Positions 8,054-20,052 of a stretch of DNA of 64,000 bases are shown here, piece after piece. A program made the translations under genes and the position numbers. Under the pieces are notes generated by a model. The model saw only the letters and a program-made list of their open reading frames with translations, had not been told where the DNA came from and ran no database searches. This stretch comes from Methanobacteriota archaeon. GTDB taxonomy: Archaea; Methanobacteriota; Methanobacteria; Methanobacteriales; Methanobacteriaceae. Position 1 is the first letter of the stretch; the number at the start of each line of letters is the position of its first letter. The DNA is taken from the NCBI GenBank assembly GCA_023411115.1, contig JAEYPF010000001.1, forward strand, positions 62,001 to 126,000. The letters are read 5' to 3'.

Positions 8054-8716
8054 ATGCCTGCAAAACAGAGATTTGTTTTAGATACAACTGCATTTACAGA
8101 TACACAGCTTAGAGATGAGATTGGAGAAGGAAATCTGGCAAATACAGTCAATATTTTAATAGATTTAATTGCAGAATCCAGAATAAAGCTTAACATGAGC
8201 TGTCATATGCCTCCAATTACGTATAAAGAATTCATAGATTATATGACAAGATATGAATGCCCTACAAATATACTGGTGAAAACAGAAACATGGATCGTTA
8301 AAAAAAGTCCCAATAGGTACGATACCAAAATACCATCAGAAATATTCTATGAGTATGTTCATGATATGAGGGAAAGAATGAACAAAGGCATGAAGATATC
8401 AGAGAATGCTATATGGGAAGCTGGTGTAGAATCAATGGTTAGATTAGCAAGAGGGGAAGAAAAGGCAGAGATCGAATTTGAAGTATTGGGAAATGCCATA
8501 AAAGATTTCAGGAAAAAATACAGGGCAGCTTTAAGAAAAGGTACTCTTGACAGCGCTCCAGATCTTGACGTTTTGCTCCTTGCTAAAGAGCTAGGGGCAG
8601 GTGTTGTAGCGGCTGATGAGGGTATCAAAGTTTGGGCTGAAAGGCTTGGATTGAGATTTTTAAGTGCAAAATCATTCCCTAAGATGCTTAGGGAGTATTT
8701 GAAATACTACGAATAA
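8054..8716 (+). CDS. RNA ligase partner protein (UPF0278, PIN-like)
   Basis: A 220-residue member of the archaeal RNA-ligase-partner family. It has a PIN-like N-terminus (RFVLDTTAFTDTQLRDE), conserved Asp residues in SAPDLDVLLLAKEL and a C-terminal AADEGIKVWAE. Its usual partner is an ATP-dependent RNA ligase, which is not in this window. ATG 8054 follows the SD GGAGAT. The PIN fold suggests RNA cleavage or binding, but no activity is established for the family. Confidence 0.88.
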   Translation: MPAKQRFVLDTTAFTDTQLRDEIGEGNLANTVNILIDLIAESRIKLNMSCHMPPITYKEFIDYMTRYECPTNILVKTETWIVKKSPNRYDTKIPSEIFYEYVHDMRERMNKGMKISENAIWEAGVESMVRLARGEEKAEIEFEVLGNAIKDFRKKYRAALRKGTLDSAPDLDVLLLAKELGAGVVAADEGIKVWAERLGLRFLSAKSFPKMLREYLKYYE

Positions 8717-8792
8717 ACATTCTTTTTTAAGTTAATTAAGGAAGATTTCTATAATTTTAACATCTTAGAATTTGCAAAATTATTTTAAATGA

Positions 8793-8803
8793 CGTTTATA
8801 AAT
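8793..8803 (+). promoter_or_regulatory. Probable TATA box for hisS
   Basis: CGTTTATAAAT lies about 80 bp upstream of hisS in an otherwise featureless AT-rich gap. It fits archaeal box A and implies a leader of roughly 50-60 nt. Confidence 0.45.
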
Positions 8804-8880
8804 ATTTTATGAGTATTGAAAAATATCATTTTTCTAATTTAACATGATAATATTAGTTTATTTTGAATTGGAGGAAAAAG

Positions 8881-10167
<1,287 letters not shown>

Positions 10168-10178
10168 GAATTGATCAA

Positions 10179-10577
10179 ATGAATATCGAAGAATGTAATT
10201 TTAATTTTAGACACAAAGTAGGGGATCAAAACCTGGTCATAGCTATAGCGCAGGATTATAAAACTTCAGAAGTTCTTATGGTAGCTTATATGAACTATGA
10301 AGCCCTTAAGAAGACCATAGAAACAGGAAAAGCACACTACTGGAGCACTTCCCGCCAGAAACTCTGGCTTAAAGGAGAAAGTTCCGGTAATTTCCAGAAT
10401 GTTGAAGAGATACTGGTTGACTGTGATGAAGATGCTGTTCTCATCAAAGTTAGCCAAAAAGGCGGGGCCTGTCATGAAGGATATGAATCCTGCTTTTTCA
10501 GGAAATTAGTAAATGACAAACTGGAAGTTGTAGGAAACAGGGTATTTAACCCTGATGAAGTTTATGATAAGAGTTAA
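10179..10577 (+). CDS. hisI: Phosphoribosyl-AMP cyclohydrolase
   Basis: A 132-residue stand-alone HisI, the third step of histidine biosynthesis, without a fused HisE domain. Signatures are MVAYMNYEAL, YWSTSRQKLWLKGESSG, the metal-binding Asp residues in DCDEDAVL and the Zn cysteines of GGACHEGYESCFF. It is probably co-transcribed with hisS. Confidence 0.96.
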   Translation: MNIEECNFNFRHKVGDQNLVIAIAQDYKTSEVLMVAYMNYEALKKTIETGKAHYWSTSRQKLWLKGESSGNFQNVEEILVDCDEDAVLIKVSQKGGACHEGYESCFFRKLVNDKLEVVGNRVFNPDEVYDKS

Positions 10578-10618
10578 AAATCAACTTTTAATTTAAAAAT
10601 TTATGGAGAGAAAATAAA

Positions 10619-12442
<1,824 letters not shown>

Positions 12443-12505
12443 TACATTAAGGGCATTATACAAAATTTTACAGGTATCTGAATTTGAGACTAAGGAGAAT
12501 TAACC

Positions 12506-13258
12506 ATGAAGATAGGAGTATCAACGCTTGCACTATTTCCAATGTCCCTAGAAAAGATAATGAACTATTTAGAAAGTATAAATGTTAAATATTGCGAATT
12601 TATGCTTGATTATCCTTATAATCAGATAGATCCTGATCTTGTTAACTCATATGATATAAAAACAAGTATACATTCCCCTCTTTCTGATGTCAACGTTGCT
12701 TCTTTAAATGAATCTATAAGAAAAGCTTCGGTTAAAGAAATAAAAAATTCAATTGATTTAGCGTCCAAAATAGGCTCTGAAGTGGTAGTTATTCACCCCG
12801 GCCATATGGCATTTTTAATGCGTAAATTTCAAAAAAAAGTCATGGAAAACAGCTTAATTTCACTTGGAGAGTGCTCAAAATTTGCTGAAGAAAAGGGAAT
12901 AAAATTATGTGTTGAAAATATGCCTGATATGGAAGGTATGATTTGCAAGAATCTGGATGAACTTAATGAATTAGTTCAAGAAATCAATGCTTCAATGACC
13001 CTGGATGTGGGCCATGCACATAATATGGGCATATCCGCCGAAGAGATGTTGAAATACGATAATATTGGGCATATTCATTTGAGCGATAACGATGGTTCAT
13101 TTGATAACCATAATGCAGTTGGCAGCAAAAATATTGATTTTAAATCGTTATTTGAAGTGCTAAATAATAAAAAATTTGATGGAATACTTGTTATAGAAGT
13201 TTCAAACAAGGATGAAATTTTGGAAAGTCTTGATTATATTAAAAAATTAAGGGATTAA
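12506..13258 (+). CDS. Sugar phosphate isomerase/epimerase-like TIM barrel (AP endonuclease 2 superfamily)
   Basis: A 250-residue xylose-isomerase-like TIM barrel. Likely metal ligands are His in VVIHPGH, Glu in CVENMPD, Asp and His in LDVGHAHN, His in HIHLSDND and the C-terminal Glu in VIEVS. The superfamily includes endonuclease IV and sugar isomerases; the sequence does not decide between them. The SD AAGGAG precedes ATG 12506. Confidence 0.82.
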   Translation: MKIGVSTLALFPMSLEKIMNYLESINVKYCEFMLDYPYNQIDPDLVNSYDIKTSIHSPLSDVNVASLNESIRKASVKEIKNSIDLASKIGSEVVVIHPGHMAFLMRKFQKKVMENSLISLGECSKFAEEKGIKLCVENMPDMEGMICKNLDELNELVQEINASMTLDVGHAHNMGISAEEMLKYDNIGHIHLSDNDGSFDNHNAVGSKNIDFKSLFEVLNNKKFDGILVIEVSNKDEILESLDYIKKLRD

Positions 13259-13318
13259 TTCCCTTATCCATTTAAATGCTATTTTTAGAATTAATTTTGA
13301 TATATTCGAAGATCATGG

Positions 13319-13397
13319 ACTTGCGGACTGATATTTATTTATTTTTACCAAATAGCCCTGCCAGAGAATTTTTGTTATTGCTCCAAAGTCCGCAAGT
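13319..13397. repeat. 11-bp inverted repeat with 57-bp spacer
   Basis: ACTTGCGGACT (13319-13329) and AGTCCGCAAGT (13387-13397) are perfect inverted copies. They are GC-richer than their surroundings and lie between the convergent genes at 12506 and 13408. This could be a bidirectional terminator, a structured RNA or a protein-binding pair. It differs from the short-loop hairpins elsewhere. Confidence 0.7.
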
Positions 13398-13407
13398 TCA
13401 ATCTTCT

Positions 13408-13830
13408 TTATAATCCAATTAAACACTGGATTTTTTCTTTGGGGTATAATGGAACTTTATTTTCCATTTGTGGGGGTTGTATGAAAACTGTCGTTTTCGA
13501 GGGTTTAGGTCTAATTCTGGCTGAATTACCTCTCTGGAAGGACTCGAGGGTACTTTGCATTTTGAATTTAAGTAAGAGGTCCACGTCTTCATTAATGAAG
13601 TTAATCCAGTCTTCTACTCGCTCTAAATCTGCTAATGGAGGATGGGGTGAATTAGGACTTAGAGCATCATTTACAATATTTTTAACAACATTTAAATTAT
13701 GTACCAGTTCATTATAGAAGTTGTCAAATTCTTCAAAGGGGAACAATATCATATCTTCATCCCTATAAAAAGTTTTGGGGTTGTAATAGACTGTTTCTTC
13801 ATTTTCATATTTAATTACGCTAAAACGCAT
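13408..13830 (-). CDS. Hypothetical protein
   Basis: A 140-residue protein I do not recognise. It is acidic in the first 90 residues and has a Pro- and basic-rich tail (RIRPKPSK, QPPQMENK). No membrane segment or metal motif is visible. It is real rather than a shadow: a strong SD, AGGAGGTCC, stands 5 nt before ATG 13830. It points away from the 78-residue gene at 13959. Narrow distribution and unknown function are my inference. Confidence 0.72.
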   Translation of the reverse strand: MRFSVIKYENEETVYYNPKTFYRDEDMILFPFEEFDNFYNELVHNLNVVKNIVNDALSPNSPHPPLADLERVEDWINFINEDVDLLLKFKMQSTLESFQRGNSARIRPKPSKTTVFIQPPQMENKVPLYPKEKIQCLIGL

Positions 13831-13958
13831 ATGTGGACCTCCTGTAATGCAATCTATACTATAGTTAAGGGTAGTATCAGGGGTTGTGGTAGAGCATCTG
13901 AAAAGTAATGGAACGAGATACTAAAACTAAATATTACAAAAAATAGAAAGTTAATATT

Positions 13959-14195
13959 ATGGAAATTGAAAGAGAGATGTTAATAATAACATATACTCGA
14001 TATATTCATTTTGAAAATCAGGAAGAGACCACTGAATTTGCTAAAATATTACTGGACAATGGATATTATTTTGCTGTCCAAAAAGAATCCATATGGATAC
14101 GTATTAACGAATACCTGGATGAATCGCTTGAGGAAGAAAATAAAATTAGGATTTTACTGGATGATTTTGCAAAAAATAAAATGAAATCCGAATGA
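13959..14195 (+). CDS. Small hypothetical protein
   Basis: A 78-residue acidic protein of unknown function, starting MEIEREMLIITYTRY. It has a predicted beta-alpha-beta pattern and a Glu-rich segment ESLEEENK near residue 55. The SD is weak. It is divergent from the hypothetical gene at 13408-13830; the 128-bp gap between them would hold both promoters. Confidence 0.6.
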   Translation: MEIEREMLIITYTRYIHFENQEETTEFAKILLDNGYYFAVQKESIWIRINEYLDESLEEENKIRILLDDFAKNKMKSE

Positions 14196-14549
14196 AGATA
14201 TATTGAATTTAAGAGAAATAAGCAGTTCTTCATGGGAAAATGTGTCTTTAATCCATCTTTTATTTGTTAAAATCCATTAATTATTATATAATTTCAAAAT
14301 ATATCAAATTATTCATTATATTTTTAAATTAGAGTATATAATGCTTTGAATTGTATAATTTTACCTTTTAATATCCTTTTTATCCTTTTAAATAACTTAA
14401 ATTAAAGCGTTGTAATTTTTAAGGAGTATTACCTAAAAGTTGATTATTAAACAATTGTATTTTAAAGAAAAAGTTTTATAAAATATAAACATAAAGAAAA
14501 ATATCCATTTTTTTGGTTAGAAATTTAAATGGAAATGGGAGATTTTTTT
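14196..14549. other. AT-rich gap before F420:NADP reductase
   Basis: No gene is seen. The stretch is very AT-rich. Near its end, GTTTTATAAAATATAAAC (14473-14490) is a good TATA element for the reductase, followed by a leader of about 45-50 nt with SD GGGAGAT. Nothing else recognisable was found. Confidence 0.6.
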
Positions 14550-15221
14550 ATGAAAATTGCAGTAATAGGTGGAACAGGAGATCAAGGAATTGGTTTGGCT
14601 TTGAGGTTTGCAAAAGCTGGAGAAGAAATTATAATCGGATCAAGAGATGTTAAAAAGGCAGAAAATGCTGTAAATATAGTAAAGAATATGCTGGAAGAAG
14701 AGAATGTTTCAAATATTCATGGTTCGACTAATGCAGATGCAGCAAAAGAAGGCGATATCATACTGTTAACAGTACCTTTGCAGGCCCAGGTAATAACTCT
14801 TAGAAGTATAAAGGATTATATTGGTGATAAAATAGTCATTGATGCCACCGTTCCATTAGATGGCTGCTTAGGAGGCAGGCCAACACGATATGTAGACGTA
14901 TGGCAGGGTTCTGCAGCTGAAAGGACAGCTGAACTACTTGAAAATATCGATGCAAAGATAGTTTCTGCTTTTAACAATATAAGTGCTGCGAGTCTTCTAA
15001 ACATTAAACATGATGTGGACTGCGACTGTCTTGTATCTAGTGATGATGAAGATGCTAGAAAAGAAGTTATGGCACTTGCAGAGAAGATTCCTGGTGTAAG
15101 ATCTCTGGACTGTGGCCCACTTGAAAATGCAAGAATGGTTGAAAAAATAACTCCGTTACTTATAAATCTCAATATTCGAAATAAAATAAAATTAGCAGGA
15201 ATCAGGATAACTGGGCTTTAG
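14550..15221 (+). CDS. npdG: F420-dependent NADP reductase
   Basis: A 223-residue enzyme that exchanges hydride between reduced F420 and NADP+, supplying NADPH for biosynthesis in methanogens. The N-terminal Rossmann motif (AVIGGTGDQGIGLALRFA) and GSRDVKKA for the NADP phosphate are clear. DATVPLDG and the C-terminal region match Fno/NpdG. ATG 14550 is favoured because SD GGGAGAT (14537-14543) stands just before it; the in-frame ATG at 14529 would be upstream of the SD. Confidence 0.94.
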   Translation: MKIAVIGGTGDQGIGLALRFAKAGEEIIIGSRDVKKAENAVNIVKNMLEEENVSNIHGSTNADAAKEGDIILLTVPLQAQVITLRSIKDYIGDKIVIDATVPLDGCLGGRPTRYVDVWQGSAAERTAELLENIDAKIVSAFNNISAASLLNIKHDVDCDCLVSSDDEDARKEVMALAEKIPGVRSLDCGPLENARMVEKITPLLINLNIRNKIKLAGIRITGL

Positions 15222-15282
15222 TTTATCTGTCTACTTTACAGGCTTAAATTAACTTTAATAAAAATTTTAACAGTGAATAAAA

Positions 15283-15867
15283 ATGGAATACGTAAAAAAA
15301 ACAGCTAAAGAAATAACAACACATGCACTTAAAGTTATAGAAAGAATTGACGAAGAACAAGTTTCTAAAATGATAGATACAGTTGTAAATTCAGATGGTG
15401 TATTTATTGTAGGCACTGGAAGGTCAGAATTAGTGGGAAAAATGTTTGCAATGAGGTTGATGCACCTTGGATTTACAGTTTATGTGGTTGGAGATGTTAC
15501 AACTCCTGCAATTATGGAAACAGATTGTTTAATCGCCATATCTGGTTCTGGAGAAACTAAAACAGTTACACTCGCAGCAGAAACAGCAAAAGAAGCCAAT
15601 GCAAAAGTCATTGGAGTGACTGGAAATATTGAGTCTACATTAGCTAAAAGTCTGGATGTTGTAATAAATATAGACAGTAAAACCAAGGAACCATGGAAAC
15701 ATTATACTTCAAATGTTTTAAAGGGTCATTATGATGATCTAGCTCCAATGGGAACTCTTTTTGAGGACAGCACTCATCTATTCCTTGATGGACTTATAGC
15801 TGAGTTTATGGCATGTCTCGGTAAAAAAGAGATAGATCTTAAGAGAAGACACGCTACAATCGAATAA
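15283..15867 (+). CDS. hxlB: 6-phospho-3-hexuloisomerase
   Basis: A 194-residue single-SIS-domain isomerase. It interconverts D-arabino-3-hexulose 6-phosphate and fructose 6-phosphate in the ribulose monophosphate route that archaea use to make ribose phosphates. Motifs are GTGRSELVGKMFAMRL, VVGDVTTPAI, AISGSGETKTV and a C-terminal DDLAPMGTLFED. The partner hexulose-phosphate synthase is not adjacent. endA follows after 21 nt. Confidence 0.93.
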   Translation: MEYVKKTAKEITTHALKVIERIDEEQVSKMIDTVVNSDGVFIVGTGRSELVGKMFAMRLMHLGFTVYVVGDVTTPAIMETDCLIAISGSGETKTVTLAAETAKEANAKVIGVTGNIESTLAKSLDVVINIDSKTKEPWKHYTSNVLKGHYDDLAPMGTLFEDSTHLFLDGLIAEFMACLGKKEIDLKRRHATIE

Positions 15868-15888
15868 ACTTCTCAATCAGGTGAAAAA

Positions 15889-16392
15889 ATGGATTCAGAG
15901 ATATCAGGAAATATAGTTATAATCAAAGACAAAAAAGGAACGAAACTTCACGAGAAAAGTCATTATGGAAACATGAGTGAAGAGGGATTACAGCTTTCAC
16001 TCATTGAAGCACTTTATCTGGCAGAAAAAGAAAAGATAAAAATTTTAGAGAATGGAAAAGAGATATCTCTAGAAGAAATGTTTAAACTAATACGTAAAGA
16101 AGATTTGTTCTCAAAATACCTTGTTTTTAAAGATCTTAGAAATAGGGGCTATATTGTAAAGACTGGTTTTAAATATGGATCCGAATTCCGGCTTTATGAG
16201 AGGGGAAAATCTCCAGGAGATGGACACTCTGACTATCTGGTGAAAGTTATATCAGAAGATTATGAAATCAAGACATCTGATTTTTCAAGTTATGTAAGGG
16301 TGGCACATGGAGTTAATAAAAAGCTCTTATTCGCTGTTGTTGACGAAGAAAATGACATTACTTATTATAATGTAGAATGGACGAGACCGTAA
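15889..16392 (+). CDS. endA: tRNA-splicing endonuclease
   Basis: A 167-residue homotetramer-type archaeal splicing endonuclease that cuts bulge-helix-bulge introns. The catalytic triad is visible: Tyr in EFRLYERG, His in GDGHSDYLV and Lys in GVNKKLLFAVVD. The N-terminal domain and a short linker precede it. The SD AGGTGA lies before ATG 15889. It clusters with trpS. Confidence 0.95.
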   Translation: MDSEISGNIVIIKDKKGTKLHEKSHYGNMSEEGLQLSLIEALYLAEKEKIKILENGKEISLEEMFKLIRKEDLFSKYLVFKDLRNRGYIVKTGFKYGSEFRLYERGKSPGDGHSDYLVKVISEDYEIKTSDFSSYVRVAHGVNKKLLFAVVDEENDITYYNVEWTRP

Positions 16393-16520
16393 ACTAATTT
16401 TCATATGGTATTTTTATAAAGTGAATTATAATATTATATAACCATGTAACTTTTATTATTCATTTGTAAAATGAATGTATAGTTACTATATAACAATATT
16501 CAATTTAATCAGGTGATGAA

Positions 16521-17627
16521 TTGATAGATCCATGGAGTTCAGCAATTATTGATTATGAAAAACTTACAAAACAATTTGGAATTAAACCATTTGGTAATCT
16601 AAAGGGAGATATAGATGATCCTCATCCCTTAATGCAGAGGGGCATAATTTTTGGACAGAGAGATTATGGAAGAATAATTAAGGCCATGAGAGAAGGAGAT
16701 GAATTTGCAGTTGTAAGCGGGATGATGCCAAGTGGAAAGATGCATATCGGCCATAAAATGATCGTAGATCAACTTATATGGTATCAGAAGAAGGGAGCAG
16801 ATATCTACATCCCTATAGCAGATATGGAAGCGTACTCTGCAAGGGGAGTTGATTTTGAAACCTCAAGAGAACTCGCAATTTCAGAATATATTACAAATTA
16901 TATAGCCCTTGGTCTGGATTTTGAAAAGGAAAATATTAGCATATACCTTCAATCAGAAAATAGGATGGTGGGAGATCTTGCTTATATCCTATCAAAAAGG
17001 GTTAATTTCAATGAAATGAAGGCTATTTACGGCTTTTCGGGAAGTACAAACATAGCTCACATGTACGCGCCACTGATTCAGGTTGCAGATATTCTTCATC
17101 CTCAAATTGAAGAATGTGGCGGGCCAAAACCAACTGTAGTGCCTGTAGGTCCAGATCAGGATCCTCATATAAGGCTCACGAGGGACATTGCGGAACGGTT
17201 CAAAGGCCAGTTTAAATTTGTGACCCCTTCATCAACTTATCACAGGTTCATCACAGGGCTTACTGGCGATAAAATGTCGAGCAGTAAACCTAAATCGGCA
17301 ATATTTTTAAGTGATTCGCCTGAGACTGCAGAAAAAAAAGTTAAATCAGCTAAATCTGGTGGAAGAGAAAGTCTAGATGAACAGCTAAAGTTAGGGGGAG
17401 TTCCAGAAGATTGTACAGTTTATGAACTGTTATTGTACCATCTGGAACCATCTGAAAAAAAACTTAAAGAGCTGTATGAATCATGCAAAAGCGGTAGTAT
17501 TATGTGTGGGGAATGTAAAAAGAATGCAGCAAGGATGATGAAAAATTTCTTTGAAGACTTCTCTATAAAAAGAGAAGAGGCAAAGGAAAAGGCCCAAAAA
17601 ATATTAAATAGGGAATCTAAATGTTAG
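16521..17627 (+). CDS. trpS: Tryptophanyl-tRNA synthetase
   Basis: A 368-residue archaeal/eukaryotic-type TrpRS, class I. The HIGH motif is MPSGKMHIGHK and the KMSKS loop is DKMSSSKPK. It carries C-terminal Cys-rich residues (SIMCGECKKNAARM). The start is TTG 16521, spaced correctly after AGGTGAT. Its end overlaps the SpoIIM-like gene by 7 nt, so the two are co-translated. Confidence 0.96.
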   Translation: MIDPWSSAIIDYEKLTKQFGIKPFGNLKGDIDDPHPLMQRGIIFGQRDYGRIIKAMREGDEFAVVSGMMPSGKMHIGHKMIVDQLIWYQKKGADIYIPIADMEAYSARGVDFETSRELAISEYITNYIALGLDFEKENISIYLQSENRMVGDLAYILSKRVNFNEMKAIYGFSGSTNIAHMYAPLIQVADILHPQIEECGGPKPTVVPVGPDQDPHIRLTRDIAERFKGQFKFVTPSSTYHRFITGLTGDKMSSSKPKSAIFLSDSPETAEKKVKSAKSGGRESLDEQLKLGGVPEDCTVYELLLYHLEPSEKKLKELYESCKSGSIMCGECKKNAARMMKNFFEDFSIKREEAKEKAQKILNRESKC

Positions 17628-18268
17628 AAAGAAAACTTTCAGGTAAAGAAAAACACAATGGATTTTTTACAGGTCTCTACAAACAAAACGAGATGTTTTT
17701 AATAGCCTCTGCAGTTATATTTTTTGTATCCATGTTTGCAGGTTATTTCTTATCCAGTTTTGTTGATCAATTGCTTGCCAGCACTTATAACTCATTAAAA
17801 CAGGGTGTAAGCAGCGGCCAAATAAAACTTACCACCATTTCTGTATTTATGAATAATTTTGGGGTTGCAATTCTTGTTTATGGTGGAGGACTTCTGTTTG
17901 GATTAGGTACGTTCTATTTATTAGCTAAAAATGGCCTTTTCTTGGGGTATGCAGCTTCTAAATTTGTTATTGGGAATTTTATAATTTACACTCTGCCTCA
18001 TGGCGTGTTTGAGATAGCTGGCTTTATCATAGCTGGTGCTGCAGGATTCAGGCTTGCAAGCTGCTTAATTCATATTATTATAGATACAACGCGTGTAAAA
18101 AGATACATGCCTTTAAAGGATCAAATCTGGCAAATATTAGATGTAAATTACTGGGAATTTAAAGAATCTCTGGCCCTATTTGTAATTGCGGTAGTACTTA
18201 TATTAATTGCGGCAGTTATTGAGGCTAATTTTACCATTGCATTGGGAAATTACATTAGAGGTATTTAG
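17621..18268 (+). CDS. SpoIIM/DUF95-family membrane protein
   Basis: A 215-residue integral membrane protein with about five hydrophobic segments: near residues 28-50, 80-105, 115-140, 143-160 and 185-210. GFIIAGAAGFRLA resembles the conserved DUF95/SpoIIM core. Bacterial SpoIIM takes part in septal peptidoglycan remodelling. The archaeal role is unknown. It overlaps trpS by 7 nt. Confidence 0.82.
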   Translation: MLERKLSGKEKHNGFFTGLYKQNEMFLIASAVIFFVSMFAGYFLSSFVDQLLASTYNSLKQGVSSGQIKLTTISVFMNNFGVAILVYGGGLLFGLGTFYLLAKNGLFLGYAASKFVIGNFIIYTLPHGVFEIAGFIIAGAAGFRLASCLIHIIIDTTRVKRYMPLKDQIWQILDVNYWEFKESLALFVIAVVLILIAAVIEANFTIALGNYIRGI

Positions 18269-18375
18269 AAATATATTTGCTAATTAAACAAAATTTTGAA
18301 TTTATTTGAATTCATGAATTGAAAGTTTTTTTAGATATTAAATTAGAATTATAATCAGTTTAATACGGTGAAATC

Positions 18376-19572
18376 ATGATAAAATGTATAACTTGTGGTG
18401 CAAAATACGATTTAGATGAAATAATATATACTTGTAGCGAATGCGGCTCGATATTAGAAGTTTTATGCGAACCAGATGTTTCAAAGGATATTTTTGACTG
18501 TAGAAAGTCTACAATGTGGAAATATAAGGAGTTCATGCCTGTAGATCCTGCTAAAATTGTAACTCTTGAAGAGGGTGGAACTCCCTTTTGTAAATGTGAT
18601 AAACTTGGTGAAGAGCTTGGAATAGAACTTTATGTTAAAGTGGAAGGTTCAAATCCAACTGGAAGTTTTAAAGATAGGGGAATGAGTGTGGGAATAACAA
18701 AAGCCATTGAACTTGGTGTGGATACTGTTGGATGTGCATCTACAGGAAATACATCCGCATCACTTGCTGCTTATGCAGCAAGAGCAGGACTAAGATGCAT
18801 AGTGCTCTTACCTTCTGGAAAAGTGGCTCTTGGTAAGCTTGCTCAGGCAATGTTCCATGGTGCTGAAGTATTATCCATTAGGGGTAATTTTGATGAGGCT
18901 CTTGAAACTGTAACTGCTTTAGCACTTGAAGGTAAGTTATATCTTCTAAATTCAGTAAATCCTTTCAGATTAGAAGGGCAGAAATCTATTGGGTTTGAAA
19001 TTGTGGATGACTTAGGATGGAAATCGCCAGATAGGATTATTTTACCTGTTGGAAACGCAGGTAACATTTCTGCTATATGGAAAGGAGTTAAAGAGTTCCA
19101 TAGGGCTGGATTTATGGAAGATCTACCTATGATGACTGGAATTCAGGCAGAGGGTGCAGCACCTATTGTAAGGGCCATAAGGGAAAATAAGAATGATATA
19201 GTTCCTTTTGAAAATCCTGAAACAATTGCAACTGCGATAAGAATAGGGGCACCTGTAAGTGCTTTAAAAGCTATCAGGGCAATAAATGAATCTAATGGTT
19301 ATGCAGAAACAGTAACTGATGAGGAGATTCTAAGTGCTCAAAAATTACTTGCAAGAACAGAGGGAATAGGGGTAGAACCTGCTTCTGCAGCGTCAATTGC
19401 AGGTCTTATAAAGCTTGCTAACATGGGTGAAATAGATAAAAACGAACAGATAGTTTGTATTGTAACAGGCCATCTATTAAAGGATCCTAATACAGCTATA
19501 AATGCATGTGTGGAACCTGTTGAAATTGATGCAGATATTGAAGCGCTTTCTCGTGCTATAAGTCAAGGGTAA
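18376..19572 (+). CDS. thrC: Threonine synthase
   Basis: A 398-residue PLP enzyme that converts O-phosphohomoserine to threonine. It has an N-terminal zinc ribbon (CITCGAKY and CSECGSIL) as in archaeal ThrC, the PLP Lys in GSFKDRGMS and the phosphate-binding loop STGNTSASLAAYAA. The SD CGGTGA precedes ATG 18376. It is followed by a T-run and then a long regulatory and repeat region before the histone gene. Confidence 0.95.
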   Translation: MIKCITCGAKYDLDEIIYTCSECGSILEVLCEPDVSKDIFDCRKSTMWKYKEFMPVDPAKIVTLEEGGTPFCKCDKLGEELGIELYVKVEGSNPTGSFKDRGMSVGITKAIELGVDTVGCASTGNTSASLAAYAARAGLRCIVLLPSGKVALGKLAQAMFHGAEVLSIRGNFDEALETVTALALEGKLYLLNSVNPFRLEGQKSIGFEIVDDLGWKSPDRIILPVGNAGNISAIWKGVKEFHRAGFMEDLPMMTGIQAEGAAPIVRAIRENKNDIVPFENPETIATAIRIGAPVSALKAIRAINESNGYAETVTDEEILSAQKLLARTEGIGVEPASAASIAGLIKLANMGEIDKNEQIVCIVTGHLLKDPNTAINACVEPVEIDADIEALSRAISQG

Positions 19573-19620
19573 TCAATTTCACCACAGCTTTTTTTTAACT
19601 GAATCGACCTACTTTCTGCA

Positions 19621-19802
19621 ATCAAACACTGTCAAAATTCTTTGAATTTTTGCACGCCCTGGAAACTTCGTTTTCGAAGCTCTGTGTTTGATGTTTACGA
19701 AACTCTCAAACCCAAGGTTGGAGTACAAAACGAAGTTTTGCTAATGTAATTCATAACGGCAAAAATTCGTATAATTTTTGCGACCCCGAAAACAAAGTTT
19801 TC
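19621..19802. repeat. Small-hairpin array downstream of thrC
   Basis: An outer pair ATCAAACAC/GTGTTTGAT (19621-19629, 19684-19692) encloses AAAATTC-TTT-GAATTTT (19634-19650) and a CTTCG/CGAAG hairpin. Next come CAAAAC-GAA-GTTTTG (19726-19740), a 9-bp GCAAAAATT/AATTTTTGC stem (19759-19781) and GAAAAC-AAA-GTTTTC (19788-19802). The array ends 28 bp before the 30-bp-phased repeats. Confidence 0.85.
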
Positions 19803-19830
19803 ATGGGTTTTATTTTTTTTTGACACTCTC

Positions 19831-19980
19831 AAAATCATATAGTTTATCTTTACATGAGCAAGTATCATATAATTTAGGTAAGTGGGTCTAAAAATCATAT
19901 GGTTTATATTGTGGTGACCAATTATCATATGGATCGACTTCAATGGGCCAAAAACCATATGAATTTTCAAATAATCACAG
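19831..19980. repeat. Five-unit 30-bp phased array upstream of histone promoter
   Basis: ATCATAT occurs at position 4 of 30-bp units starting at 19831, 19861, 19891 and 19921; the unit at 19951 has ACCATAT. Units 1-3 also share TTTA at positions 13-16, and units 1, 3 and 4 end in CA. The rest of each unit differs, so this is periodic placement rather than recent duplication. The array ends 10 bp before the TATA box of the histone gene. The 30-bp step equals three helical turns and the DNA contacted by one archaeal histone dimer, so histone autoregulation is plausible but inferred. Confidence 0.85.
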
Positions 19981-19989
19981 AAAAAAACG

Positions 19990-20002
19990 ATAAATATATA
20001 TA
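19990..20002 (+). promoter_or_regulatory. TATA box of the first histone gene
   Basis: TAAATATATATAG lies about 55-60 bp before the histone ATG at 20053, directly after the 30-bp array. It is a strong archaeal box A, with an inferred transcript start near 20025. Confidence 0.65.
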
Positions 20003-20052
20003 GGAGAATTTCAACAGAATATAACAACAAATAAAAAATGAGGTGATTGTTT

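Noticed and set aside
13439..13908. Plus-strand frames opposite the 13408-13830 gene
   Set aside because: The minus-strand gene has a strong SD and better composition; the plus frames lack both.
13870..13915. Possible tRNA fragment (GGTTGTGGTAGAGC)
   Set aside because: It resembles a D-arm only in part; no anticodon arm, T arm or acceptor pairing could be built.
18649..18665. tRNA T-loop-like GGTTCAAATCC
   Set aside because: It lies in the middle of the thrC coding sequence and has no cloverleaf around it.
19831..19980. CRISPR-like array
   Set aside because: Only about 7-10 bp of each 30-bp unit is shared, there is no repeat-spacer structure, and no cas gene is present.
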